Shown piece after piece: positions 1 to 7,569 of a stretch of 53,457 bases of DNA. A model generated the notes under the pieces. It was not told where the DNA came from. It worked only from the letters and a program-made list of their open reading frames with translations, and did no database searches. The translations under genes and the position numbers were made by a program. Position 1 is the stretch's first letter. The number at the start of each line of letters is the position of its first letter. This DNA is from Streptomyces sp. S3(2020) (lineage in GTDB: Bacteria > Actinomycetota > Actinomycetes > Streptomycetales > Streptomycetaceae), in assembly GCF_013044505.1 (NCBI RefSeq), contig NZ_JABERD010000051.1, positions 1 through 53,457 of the forward strand, written 5' to 3'.

Positions 1-253
1 GGTTGCCGCCCGCGGGCCAGGCGTGGAACGTGCCGTTGGCGTCGGCCCAGCCCTGCTGGCCCGTCGCGAGGTTGGTGCCGAGGTTGTAGACGTAGACCGC
101 GTCGCCGCGGCCGGAGTTGTTGGTGAGCTTCAGGGGGATCGTGGCCGGCACCGCGCCGCTCGCGGGCCGCGCCGCTCCGAGCGCCAGCAGTCCGCCGAGC
201 AGGGTGGCCGCGGCGGCTGTGGCGAGGAGTTGGTGCCTGAGTCGTCCGAGCAC
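1..253 (-). CDS. Secreted GH64-type beta-1,3-glucanase, N-terminal part only
   Basis: The gene runs off the left edge; about 84 N-terminal residues are visible. The GTG start is preceded by GGAGG six bases upstream. Residues 1 to about 30 form a signal peptide: a basic start, then an Ala/Leu-rich hydrophobic core ending near ARPASGA. The mature start (VPATIPLKLTNNSGRGDAV and the following YVYNLGTN, GWADANGTFHAWPAGG) matches the N-terminus I recall for glycoside hydrolase family 64 (thaumatin-like laminaripentaose-producing beta-1,3-glucanases). Enzymes of that family act outside the cell on fungal or algal beta-1,3-glucan. The catalytic residues lie outside the window, so activity cannot be judged. 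A palindrome of the LacI-family operator type lies at its promoter. Confidence 0.72.
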   Translation of the reverse strand, partial: MLGRLRHQLLATAAAATLLGGLLALGAARPASGAVPATIPLKLTNNSGRGDAVYVYNLGTNLATGQQGWADANGTFHAWPAGGN

Positions 254-307
254 TCTCCACCTCCGGGTGTGGGGGACATGGATGGGTGGATTGGTCCGTA
301 CCAGTCT

Positions 308-321
308 TGAGAGCGCTCTCA
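308..321. promoter_or_regulatory. LacI-family-type operator palindrome TGAGAGCGCTCTCA
   Basis: This is a perfect 14-bp palindrome with central CG. It is one symmetric change away from the CebR/CelR cellulose-operator consensus of actinobacteria (TGGGAGCGCTCCCA). It overlaps the predicted -10 region and start site of the GH64 gene, where a repressor would block transcription. Regulation of a glucanase by a CebR-like sugar-responsive repressor is inference; no such regulator gene lies in the window. Confidence 0.65.
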
Positions 322-349
322 GAGTTGCGCTGCGACGCGGGCATGTCAA
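321..349 (-). promoter_or_regulatory. Putative promoter of the GH64 gene
   Basis: Reading the minus strand, TTGACA (344-349) is followed after 17 bases by AACTCT (321-326), a fair -35 and a weak -10. The -10 touches the operator palindrome. Assigned by eye. Confidence 0.45.
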
Positions 350-362
350 TGACATCGACAGA

Positions 363-397
363 ACTCGGGTGCCCGTGAAGATCACGGACACCCGAGT
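363..397 (-). terminator. Hairpin terminator downstream of the dienelactone-hydrolase-like gene
   Basis: The arms are ACTCGGGTG (363-371) and CACCCGAGT (389-397), then one C/A mismatch, then CCGTG (373-377) and CACGG (383-387), with loop AAGAT. This is a near-perfect 15-bp hairpin about 40 bases past the stop of the 439-1194 gene, typical of an actinobacterial U-less terminator. Confidence 0.7.
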
Positions 398-410
398 CGG
401 AACGCGTGGT

Positions 411-455
411 TCAGAACGTGCGCTTCACGACGTGCGTTTCAGAACGTGCGCTTCA
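411..455. repeat. Direct repeat of 17 bp at the 3' end of the dienelactone-hydrolase-like gene
   Basis: TCAGAACGTGCGCTTCA occurs at 411-427 and again at 439-455, 28 bp apart. The second copy contains the stop codon and last codons of the gene, so the first copy is a repeat of the gene's end, including an in-register stop, just beyond it. A small local duplication is the simplest reading. Confidence 0.8.
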
Positions 456-1194
456 ACAGATCGAGCAGCGCCGCCCAGTGCCGCTCGTCGCCCTCGCGGT
501 GGTACGCGGCGGTGTCGGCCTGGGTGAAGCCGTGGTGCGCGCTCGGGTAGACCTCGCAGACGTGCCGTACGCCCGCCTTGGTGAACGTGTCCTCCAGGAG
601 CTGGATCTGCTCCGGCGGCAGCGAGGGGTCCTCGTCGGCGTGGCCGAAGTACAGCTCGGCGGTGATGTGTTCGGCCACCAGGTGCGGGCTGTCCGGGGCG
701 TCGGTCGCCAGGCGCCCGCCGTGGAAGCCGGCCGCGGCCGCGACCCGGTCCGGGTAGGTGCCCGCGGTGAGCAGGGAGAGCCGGGCGCCCATGCAGTAGC
801 CGGTCAGCGCCACGGGTCCGTCGGCGGCGAGCGGACTGGCGGCCAGCCACTCCAGGTAGGCGCCGGCGTCGCGCATCGCGAGCTCCGGGGTCAGGGACTG
901 CATGACCGGGCCGATGCTGTCCCAGAGGTCGGGCCGGCTGTGGGTGTCGATGAACTCGGGCAGCTCGAAGACGGGTGAGCGCCCGTGACGGTAGAAGACA
1001 TTGGGGACGAGCACCGTGTAGCCGGCCCCGGCGAGCCGGTCGGCCATCGCCCTCAGGTGCGGGCGCAGGCCGAAGGCGTCCTGGTAGAGCAGGACGCCCG
1101 GGTGGGCAAGGCCGTCGCCGGGGTGGGCGAGGTAGGCGTCGGCGACACCGTCCTCGGTGGGGATGTCGACGGATGTTCCCTGGACGGAGGTCAT
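439..1194 (-). CDS. Dienelactone hydrolase family alpha/beta hydrolase
   Basis: A 251-residue cytosolic alpha/beta hydrolase. The family signature is clear: the nucleophile elbow TGYCMG puts the catalytic Cys at about residue 134, followed by the acid region HADEDP (about 186-190) and the His region SAHHGF (about 219-223), so the Cys-Asp-His triad of carboxymethylenebutenolidase-like enzymes is intact. Length fits the family. The start was placed at the ATG before TSVQGTSVDIP, with AGAGG upstream, rather than at a GTG/ATG seven codons earlier. The family hydrolyses dienelactones and other small esters or lactones; the substrate here is unknown. It is transcribed alone toward a strong terminator. 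Confidence 0.85.
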   Translation of the reverse strand: MTSVQGTSVDIPTEDGVADAYLAHPGDGLAHPGVLLYQDAFGLRPHLRAMADRLAGAGYTVLVPNVFYRHGRSPVFELPEFIDTHSRPDLWDSIGPVMQSLTPELAMRDAGAYLEWLAASPLAADGPVALTGYCMGARLSLLTAGTYPDRVAAAAGFHGGRLATDAPDSPHLVAEHITAELYFGHADEDPSLPPEQIQLLEDTFTKAGVRHVCEVYPSAHHGFTQADTAAYHREGDERHWAALLDLLKRTF

Positions 1195-1305
1195 GGGGGC
1201 TGCCTCTCTGCGCAATGGACGGCGCGTGGTTCACCGGCCCGGGAAGGTGGGGCCGCCGATATGGTTTCACCCGCCATCCAACTGTGTCGCGGCGCCCCCT
1301 GGGCC

Positions 1306-1926
1306 CTATTCGAACCGGGTCGTGTCGCCCGCTCCGTGCCGGATGATCTCCGCCTCGCCGTTCGAGAAGTCGATGACCGTCGTCGGCTCGGTGCCGCACT
1401 CGCCGGAGTCGACCACCGCGTCCAGCACATGGTCGAGCCGGTCCTTGATCTCCCAGCCCTGGGTCAGCGGCTCGTCCTCGTCGGGCAGCAGCAGCGTGCT
1501 GGACAGCAGCGGCTCCCCGAGCTCGGTGAGCAGGGCCTGCGTGACCACATGGTCGGGGATACGCACCCCGACCGTCTTCTTCTTGGGGTGCTGGAGCATC
1601 CGCGGCACCTCCCTCGTCGCCGGGAGGATGAAGGTGTAACTGCCCGGCGTCGACGCCTTGATCGCGCGGAACACGTCGTTGTCGACCCGTACGAACTGGC
1701 CGAGCTGCGCGAAGTCCTGGCAGACGAGGGTGAAGTGGTGCCGGTCGTCCAGCTTGCGGATCGTCCGGATCCGGTCGATGCCGTCACGGCTGCCCAGCTT
1801 GCAGCCGAGCGCGTAGCAGGAGTCCGTCGGATACGCGATGAGCGCCCCGTCGCGGATGCTGTCGGCGACCTGGGAGATGGTGCGCGGCTGGGGGTTGTCG
1901 GGGTGCACGTCGAAGTACTTCGCCAT
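1306..1926 (-). CDS. Sua5/YciO/YrdC family protein, YciO type
   Basis: A 206-residue protein consisting of one YrdC-fold domain. Early motifs KYFDVHPDNPQPR and GALIAYPTDSCYALGC are those of the YciO branch; the middle holds the family's KKKTVGVRIPDH and SSTLLLP segments. The fold binds ATP, threonine and bicarbonate in Sua5/TsaC, which make threonylcarbamoyl-adenylate for tRNA t6A. YciO proteins share the fold, but their cellular role is less certain. It stands alone, with the divergent PucR-like gene starting 175 bp upstream. The family call is firm; a t6A role is not claimed. Confidence 0.85.
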   Translation of the reverse strand: MAKYFDVHPDNPQPRTISQVADSIRDGALIAYPTDSCYALGCKLGSRDGIDRIRTIRKLDDRHHFTLVCQDFAQLGQFVRVDNDVFRAIKASTPGSYTFILPATREVPRMLQHPKKKTVGVRIPDHVVTQALLTELGEPLLSSTLLLPDEDEPLTQGWEIKDRLDHVLDAVVDSGECGTEPTTVIDFSNGEAEIIRHGAGDTTRFE

Positions 1927-2101
1927 CTGCCGAGCTTATGCCGTCCCGGGACGGCGGCGACGCAGGCCCCGGCCACCGGTCCGCCCGTCCCACCGGTCCG
2001 CCCGTCCCACCGCCCGGGGCGGGAAGACCCCAGGCCATCGGTGAGGTAACGTCCCGGACCACTGTGCCGAGGTCGATGCGAGGGACGAGGAGACGGGTGC
2101 C

Positions 2102-3574
2102 GTGGCTGGCAGAGGGGACGGTCCGGTGAAGGGCGCCGACGCGCCGTGGGCGGAGGAACTGCTCGACCATCTGCGGCCCACCGGACGGGACGTCCGCCGG
2201 ATCGTCGCCTGGCTCGCGGACGGCGTGGACGGGACGGCCGCCCTCCAGGACGCCGATGGCGCCCTGCTCGCCGGAACCCGGGTCCCGCTCGACGAGGACC
2301 TGGTCGCCGAGATCATCGCGGGCCGGATCGCCTCCGCCGCCTGGGAGGGCGAGGGACGCCACCAGCGCCTGGTCAGGGTGGAGCAGCCGCACTCCGCGAC
2401 GGCGGGCGTGCTGGCCGTGTCCCGGCCGGCGCCGTTCGACCGGCGGGCCGCCGACATGCTGACGCACACCGCCCAGGTCGTCGAACTCCTGCTCAGGGCA
2501 CGCGAGACGACCACCGCCGGGCTCCGGCTCGCACAGGCCACCGCCGACCTGCGGCTGGCGATCCTGCAACTGCTGATGGTGGAGGACATCGTCTCCGCGC
2601 GCCGCGTCGCCGCGGGCCTGTGGCCGGGGCTGCTCGACACGGACTCCGCGTGCGTCTACGTCGTGGAAGGCACCGTCGACAAGCGCGACCGGCTGGCCGA
2701 GGAGTGCGCGGACGCCACCGAGGATCAGGCACTGGTCGTGCGCTGCCCGGCCGTGGACCGGCATGTGATCGTCCTGATCCCCGACGAGACCGCCGCCCGG
2801 GAGCTGCGCTCACTGGTCGAAGGGCGCCCCGACACCTTCATCGGCGGCAGCTCCCGGCAGACCCTGGCCCGGACCGCCACCGCCTACGGACAGGCCGTCA
2901 GCGCCCTCGCCGTCGCCCACTTCCGGCCCGACAACGCCGCGGTCTACGCCGAGCGCACCCACCCCGAACGCCTCATGGACCCGGCGCTCCTGCACACCTG
3001 GACCGCGGACCTGCTGCGCCCGCTCGACGTACTGGCCCACCACACCCACGGTGAACTCCTCGCCACCACCCGGCTCGGCCTGGAGTTCACCGCCGTCAGC
3101 GCGGCCAAGGTCCTGGGCGTCAGCCGCAACACCGTGCGCGCCCGCATGGACCGCGTGGAGGGGCTGCTCGGCACGGACTTCTCCGACCTCACCGCCCGTG
3201 CCCTGGTCCACCTGGCACTGAACACCCAGGCCGGCATGGAACAGCGGCCCGGCACGGAGCGGTCGGCGCCCGTCCCGCTCGGGGACGTGCTGTCCGGGCC
3301 CGCCCTGCGCACCTGGGCCCTGGACCTGCTGGGCCGCCTCGACCCGGACGCCCGCGATCTGCGCCGCACCCTGCGCACCTGGATCGCCGCCGGCGGGAAC
3401 TCCGAGCGGACCGCGCAGGCTCTCGGCGTCCACGCGCAGACCGTGCGCGAACACGTCCGCAGTGCGGAGCCCGTCCTGGAACGGCAGCTGCTGGCCGCGG
3501 GGAGCGATCTCTACGAGGTCGTCCTGGCCCATCTGGCGACAGGAGAGCTGGAACCACCCCGGCTGGCCGCGTAG
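2102..3574 (+). CDS. PucR-like transcriptional regulator with two C-terminal helix-turn-helix units
   Basis: A 490-residue regulator. The N-terminal 270 residues look like a sensory region (GAF-like, with segments such as GVLAVSRPAPFDRRAADMLTH); no ligand can be named. The C-terminal part carries two HTH_30-type units: about residues 334-357 (AAKVLGVSRNTVRARMDRVEGLL) and about 434-457 (ERTAQALGVHAQTVREHVRSAE). One such unit is the hallmark of PucR/CdaR proteins; two in tandem suggests a duplication and perhaps recognition of a paired site. GTG at 2102 has GAGGAG upstream; a second GTG at 2126 is possible. A hairpin terminator follows the stop. Its target is unknown, but the neighbouring conservon is convergent to it. 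Confidence 0.75.
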   Translation: MAGRGDGPVKGADAPWAEELLDHLRPTGRDVRRIVAWLADGVDGTAALQDADGALLAGTRVPLDEDLVAEIIAGRIASAAWEGEGRHQRLVRVEQPHSATAGVLAVSRPAPFDRRAADMLTHTAQVVELLLRARETTTAGLRLAQATADLRLAILQLLMVEDIVSARRVAAGLWPGLLDTDSACVYVVEGTVDKRDRLAEECADATEDQALVVRCPAVDRHVIVLIPDETAARELRSLVEGRPDTFIGGSSRQTLARTATAYGQAVSALAVAHFRPDNAAVYAERTHPERLMDPALLHTWTADLLRPLDVLAHHTHGELLATTRLGLEFTAVSAAKVLGVSRNTVRARMDRVEGLLGTDFSDLTARALVHLALNTQAGMEQRPGTERSAPVPLGDVLSGPALRTWALDLLGRLDPDARDLRRTLRTWIAAGGNSERTAQALGVHAQTVREHVRSAEPVLERQLLAAGSDLYEVVLAHLATGELEPPRLAA

Positions 3575-3588
3575 AAAACGTGCCATTC

Positions 3589-3614
3589 GGACTCACCTGT
3601 GCACAAGTGAGTCC
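3589..3614 (+). terminator. Hairpin terminator of the PucR-like gene
   Basis: GGACTCAC (3589-3596) pairs with GTGAGTCC (3607-3614) across a 10-base loop that itself contains TGTGCACA. It lies 15 bases after the stop codon. Confidence 0.65.
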
Positions 3615-3684
3615 TCAGGGCCCCCGGGCGGGCACCGCTGCGGTTCACAACCGCTCCCTTGTTCACGTAAGTTCGACGGGCCGC

Positions 3685-3721
3685 AGGGGCACGACCGGAA
3701 CGGGGGACCGGTCCTGCCCCT
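3685..3721 (-). terminator. Hairpin terminator of the conservon operon
   Basis: AGGGGCA/TGCCCCT (3685-3691 with 3715-3721), then a C/C mismatch, then GACCGG/CCGGTC (3693-3698 with 3708-3713), with a 9-base loop. It starts 10 bases beyond the stop of the last P450 gene on the minus strand. Confidence 0.7.
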
Positions 3722-3731
3722 GTTCGCGTTG

Positions 3732-4967
3732 TCAGCCGTGCGGCCGCACCGGCACCTCCTGCCAGCCGAACGCGATGAACGACGGCACCTGCCGCAGCTC
3801 CTCCTCGCCGACCGCGAGACGCAGGTCGGGGAAGCGGTCGAAGAGGGCGGGCAGCGCCGTCAGGGCCTCCACCCGGGCGAGCGGTGCGCCGATGCACCGG
3901 TGCACGCCCATCCCGAACGCCAGATGGTCGTCCGCCCCGCGCGCGGCGTCGAAGGAGTCCGCGTCCGGTCCGTAGTGGGCGGGGTCGAGCCCGGCGGCGG
4001 CGAAGGTCGTGATGATGGCGTCGCCCGCCGGGACGGTCACCTCGCCGACCTTGACGTCACTGACCGCGAACCGCAGCGGCAGCGAGGCGATGGAGGGCTG
4101 CAGCCGCAGCGTCTCGTCGACGACGGCGTCCCAGCCGATCCGCCCGGCCCGCACCGCGGCCAGCTGCTCCGGGTGCAGCAGCAGGGCGACGACCGCGTTG
4201 CCGATGAGGTTGACGGTCGTCTCGAAGCCGGCGCCGATGACCAGCAGCAGCGTGTACAGCAGCTCCTCGTCGCTGAGCCGGTCCCCGTCCTCGTCCCGGA
4301 CCCGGATCAGCTCGGTGGTCAGGTCGTCGCCGGGGTGTTCGCTGCGGTGGGCGATCAGCGCGGGAAGCACCGTGCCGATCTGCCGCTGCACGAATGCCGC
4401 GTGCTCGGGCGTCGGGTCGGACGTGTCCATGATGGCCGCTATCATCCGCGCCGTGTCGGCCACCAACTCGTCGGGGACACCGAAGAGTTCGCAGATGATC
4501 CGCATCGGCAGCGCATGGGCGAGGGCCGCGCGCAGGTCGATCACCTCGGCGTCGTCCGCGGCCACCGCGTCGAGCAGCTCCGCCGTGATCGCCTCCACCC
4601 GGGAGCGCATCGACTCGGTGCGCCGGTGGGTGAAGCTCGGCGCCACCAGCTTGCGCAGCCGCGTGTGGTCGGCGCCGTAGGTGGAGAGCATGTTGACCAC
4701 GCCGATCCAGCCGAGGACCCAGCCCCACGAAGGGTGTTCGCCGAGCTCGGGCCAGAGCCGCCAGTGCAGCCGCGGGTCCTTGCTGACCCGCGGGTCGAGG
4801 ATGAGCTCCTTGAGCGTGTCGTAGTTCGTGGGCGCCCAGGCGGGGATACCGCCGGGAAGCTCGACGGGGACGATCGGGCCGAGGGCGCGCAGCCGGGCGC
4901 ATTCGGCCGCGATGTCGGATCCGAACGGGTCGATGACAAAGCGGTCGATGCGGTCGGTCACGGTCAC
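3732..4967 (-). CDS. Cytochrome P450 of the conservon, CYP154-like
   Basis: A 411-residue soluble P450 with all canonical motifs: I-helix GAGFETT (about 245-251), K-helix ExxR as ETLR (about 285-288) and heme loop FGMGVHRCIG with the thiolate Cys at about 358. Overall pattern and position suggest the CYP154 family, which in Streptomyces is found paired with CYP157 inside conservons. The GTG start overlaps the stop of the upstream P450 by four bases (GTGA), so the two are translationally coupled and this is the last gene of the six-gene operon. Ferredoxin and reductase partners are not in the window. The substrate cannot be predicted. Confidence 0.88.
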   Translation of the reverse strand: MTVTDRIDRFVIDPFGSDIAAECARLRALGPIVPVELPGGIPAWAPTNYDTLKELILDPRVSKDPRLHWRLWPELGEHPSWGWVLGWIGVVNMLSTYGADHTRLRKLVAPSFTHRRTESMRSRVEAITAELLDAVAADDAEVIDLRAALAHALPMRIICELFGVPDELVADTARMIAAIMDTSDPTPEHAAFVQRQIGTVLPALIAHRSEHPGDDLTTELIRVRDEDGDRLSDEELLYTLLLVIGAGFETTVNLIGNAVVALLLHPEQLAAVRAGRIGWDAVVDETLRLQPSIASLPLRFAVSDVKVGEVTVPAGDAIITTFAAAGLDPAHYGPDADSFDAARGADDHLAFGMGVHRCIGAPLARVEALTALPALFDRFPDLRLAVGEEELRQVPSFIAFGWQEVPVRPHG

Positions 4968-6202
4968 GACGGATCTCCAGGCTGGTCGGGGGAGCGAGGG
5001 CTGAACCTGACGGGCAGCGCCGTCAGCGAACGGTGGAACGGGCCCGGCCGCCAGGAGAGTCGCTCGCGCGGCAGCACGGGTTCGAGGTCGGGCAGCCACT
5101 GGGTGAGCCGCTCGATCGCCTCGGTGGCGATGAGCAGCGTGTGCTGCTTGACCGGGCAGGCGTGCGGGCCGGCCGACCAGGACAGGTGCGAGGCGTCCTT
5201 GGGGTGGCGGCCCTCGACGACCTCCCGCTCGGCGAAGTACGCGAGCGCCCCGTACGACACCACGACCGGCACCGCCGCCCTGATCCACGTTCCATGGAAG
5301 GTCATCGGCCGACGAGCGTAGTGGACGCCGTAGTTCGCGAGCGGGGTCTCGTGGTGCAGCACCTCGACCACGGCGTCCATGACCGGACGGGCGCCGTTGG
5401 TGAGGGTGGAGTAGTAGACCGGGTTGCCGAGGATGCGGGACAGCGCGTTGGACACCAGGTTCGCGGTCGGCTCGTGGCCGGCGCCGAGGGTGAGGAACAC
5501 CTGCCAGGTGACCTCCTCCGGGGTGAGCCCCGCCGGGTGGTCCAGGAGGTGGCTGGGCAGGTCGTCGCCGCGCCGCTCGGCCTTGGCGGCGATCAACTCC
5601 AGTACGTAGCCGCCGAACTCGGCCTCGCCCGCCGCCGCCTGGGCGCCGCCCTCCATCATCTTGCCGAGCGCCTGGTTGAGCCGCTCGCTCTGGCTGTCGG
5701 GCAGCCCGAAGAGGCTGTTGAAGACCAGGGCCATCAGCGGCCGGGCGAACTCGCCCACCAGATCGGCCTCGCCCTGCGGTCCGATCCGGCTGACCAGCAG
5801 ATGCACCGCCCGGTGCACGCGGGCCCGCAGGTCGTGGGGCTCGACCAGGTCGAAGGTGTCGATCAGCGTGGTGCGGTAGCGGGCGTGGGCGGCGCCGTCC
5901 GCGAACAGGGAGTTGGGGCGCCAGCGCATCATGCCGAGCACGGGCGAGTCGTCGGCGACCGTCGACTCCCACGGCCGCGGGTCGTGCGAGAACGTCTCCG
6001 CGTCGTGCAGCAGTTCCAGCGCGGCCCGCCGGTCGGTGACGACGTACGCGGGCACTCCCGGCGCCAACTCCGCCCAGCCGACCGGGCCCTGGGCCCGCAG
6101 GTCGTCGTAGTAGCGGTAGGGGTCGAGGGCGAACCCGTCCTCCCACAGCCGCACGGGCGCGGAGCGGGAGAAGTCCTGACGGGCAGGGGGATAGGTGGTC
6201 AC
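4964..6202 (-). CDS. cvnE: Cytochrome P450 lacking the ExxR arginine, CYP157-like (conservon gene E)
   Basis: A 412-residue P450-fold protein. The heme loop is WSAGPHACPV, with the thiolate Cys at about 349, but the K-helix ExxR motif reads E280-V-L-H283: the normally invariant Arg is His. The I-helix reads AGHEPT (241-246) instead of AGxxTT. CYP157 members of Streptomyces conservons are known to lack ExxR, and this protein fits that group by motif and position. The GTG start shares GTGA with the stop of the GTPase gene, and its own stop overlaps the next P450. It may be a slow or non-oxidative P450, or a partner of the CYP154-like enzyme; that is inference. Confidence 0.85.
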   Translation of the reverse strand: MTTYPPARQDFSRSAPVRLWEDGFALDPYRYYDDLRAQGPVGWAELAPGVPAYVVTDRRAALELLHDAETFSHDPRPWESTVADDSPVLGMMRWRPNSLFADGAAHARYRTTLIDTFDLVEPHDLRARVHRAVHLLVSRIGPQGEADLVGEFARPLMALVFNSLFGLPDSQSERLNQALGKMMEGGAQAAAGEAEFGGYVLELIAAKAERRGDDLPSHLLDHPAGLTPEEVTWQVFLTLGAGHEPTANLVSNALSRILGNPVYYSTLTNGARPVMDAVVEVLHHETPLANYGVHYARRPMTFHGTWIRAAVPVVVSYGALAYFAEREVVEGRHPKDASHLSWSAGPHACPVKQHTLLIATEAIERLTQWLPDLEPVLPRERLSWRPGPFHRSLTALPVRFSPRSPDQPGDPS

Positions 6203-6828
6203 CGGCTCTCCGAAGGGTCGCGGTCGATGAGGTGCTGGACCAGCGTGAGCAGGGCGTCGATCGAGGAGTTCGGGTCCCGCGCGTCACAGGTGACCATCGG
6301 GGTGCCCGGCTCCAGGTCCAGGGCGGCCCGCAGCTGTTCCTCGGTGTGGTGGCTCGGCGCGTCCGGAAACGTGTTGAAGGCGACCGTGTACGGCAGCCCG
6401 GTCTCCTCCACCAGGCCCAGCACGTCGAAGGACGCGTCGATCCGTCGGCTGTCGACCAGGACGAGGGCGCCCAGCGCGCCGTAGGCGATGTCGTCCCACA
6501 AGGAGCGGAACCGCTCCTGTCCGGGCGTGCCGAACAGGTACAGGACGACGCCGCCCGCCAGGCTGATCCGCCCGAAGTCGATGGCGACGGTGGTCGTCGA
6601 CTTGTCCCGCACCCCTTCCAGATCGTCCACCTGCGTGGACGCTTCGGTGAGCTGTTCCTCGGTGTGCAGGGGCACGATCTCGGACACCGAGTCGATCAGG
6701 GTCGTCTTGCCCACCCCGAAGGGTCCCGTGACCAGGATCTTCACCAGGTCGCGGGCGGTGTCCGGCAGATGGATGCGGCCGGGTGCGCCGGGGGCGCTGC
6801 TAGCTGTGCTTGAGGGCGCGGAGGCCAT
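6199..6828 (-). CDS. cvnD: Conservon GTPase (CvnD)
   Basis: A 209-residue small GTPase of the type encoded in Streptomyces conservons. The P-loop is GPFGVGKT at residues 35-42, followed by the switch II-like segment LFGTPGQERFRSLW; the base-recognition NKxD is replaced by NTFPDA, the variant usual in this family. In the known model, CvnA-D form a membrane-associated complex resembling a eukaryotic G-protein system, with CvnD as the switch. Its first 29 bases overlap the end of cvnC, and its stop overlaps the P450 start, so stoichiometry is probably set by translational coupling. Confidence 0.92.
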   Translation of the reverse strand: MASAPSSTASSAPGAPGRIHLPDTARDLVKILVTGPFGVGKTTLIDSVSEIVPLHTEEQLTEASTQVDDLEGVRDKSTTTVAIDFGRISLAGGVVLYLFGTPGQERFRSLWDDIAYGALGALVLVDSRRIDASFDVLGLVEETGLPYTVAFNTFPDAPSHHTEEQLRAALDLEPGTPMVTCDARDPNSSIDALLTLVQHLIDRDPSESR

Positions 6829-7150
6829 CGGCCACTCTCTTCAGCAGGTCGGGGTCGAACCGTTCGGCGGGCGGGACCGGGGCGCGGGCCGCCACCAGGT
6901 CCCGGTCGAGGAGGGCGCCGGCCAGGACACGGACGGCGGAGACCGGCAGCCGGAGCAGGGCCGCGGCCTCCACCACCGTCAGCGAGCCCTCCTCCAGCGC
7001 GTCCAGGAGGGCCAGTTCGGCTGCCGGGAGGCCGGCCGGCACCGGGGTGCCGCTGGTGGTGAGGACCGACAGCCGTTCCAGGTGCGGGCGGCTGGGCCGG
7101 GCGAGACCGCCGGTGGACAGATACGCCGGGACCAGGGGGCGGCCGGTCAT
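6800..7150 (-). CDS. cvnC: DUF742 protein (CvnC)
   Basis: A 116-residue protein with the DUF742 pattern: LVPAYLSTGG near the start, then a winged-helix-like segment TVVEAAALLRLPVSAVRVLAGALLDRDLV and the closing run ERFDPDLLKRVADGLRAL. DUF742 proteins are the third component of conservons and interact with the kinase and GTPase. The ATG lies within the ATGA overlap with cvnB, and the 3' end overlaps cvnD by 29 bases. Confidence 0.92.
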   Translation of the reverse strand: MTGRPLVPAYLSTGGLARPSRPHLERLSVLTTSGTPVPAGLPAAELALLDALEEGSLTVVEAAALLRLPVSAVRVLAGALLDRDLVAARAPVPPAERFDPDLLKRVADGLRALKHS

Positions 7151-7569
7151 GCCGGAGCGCCGTCGTCGCTCCCTCGGGGTGCGGCGGCCATGGCCTTCTC
7201 GCCCAGCCGTGCCACCTGCGAGTGCACACGGTGCGCGAGCAGGTCCAGACGCACCTCGCCGCTGCCGTACGCGGCCACACAGGTGCCGTGGTCGGTCGGC
7301 ACGATGAGGACGTACCCGTGGTCCGACTCGATGACGACCTGCCGGATCTCGGCCCCCTCCCGGTCGGCGAACGCGGCCGCGGCGGTCCGGCACGCCCCCT
7401 GCACGGTGCTGGTGATCGCGGCCACCCGCTCGGCCGAGGCCTGTGACAGCGCGTCCGTGTATCCCCTCACCAGGCCGTCCCGGGTGAGGAGGACGGCGGC
7501 CACGACATGCGGCACCTCGAGGATCGGTTCCAGCACCCATGCCGTGTCGCCTGCGTCGCGGCTGGTCAT
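7147..7569 (-). CDS. cvnB: Roadblock/LC7 domain protein (CvnB)
   Basis: A 140-residue single-domain roadblock/LC7 protein (WVLEPILEVPHVVAAVLLTRDGLV through QVVIESDHGYVLIVP), the family that regulates small GTPases. It is the second gene of the conservon, with four-base ATGA overlaps on both sides. The likely role is scaffolding or GTPase control for CvnD at the membrane. Confidence 0.93.
   Translation of the reverse strand: MTSRDAGDTAWVLEPILEVPHVVAAVLLTRDGLVRGYTDALSQASAERVAAITSTVQGACRTAAAAFADREGAEIRQVVIESDHGYVLIVPTDHGTCVAAYGSGEVRLDLLAHRVHSQVARLGEKAMAAAPRGSDDGAPA

Noticed and set aside
3462..5321. Long plus-strand open frames opposite the P450 and other minus-strand genes
   Set aside because: Arg/Gly/Pro-rich translations without family features, mirrored on real genes; an effect of high GC.
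3732..6287. A single 851-codon minus-strand frame spanning both P450 genes
   Set aside because: Only the part from 4967 downward is P450-like; the rest is the off-frame shadow of the first P450. The GTGA overlap shows two separate genes.
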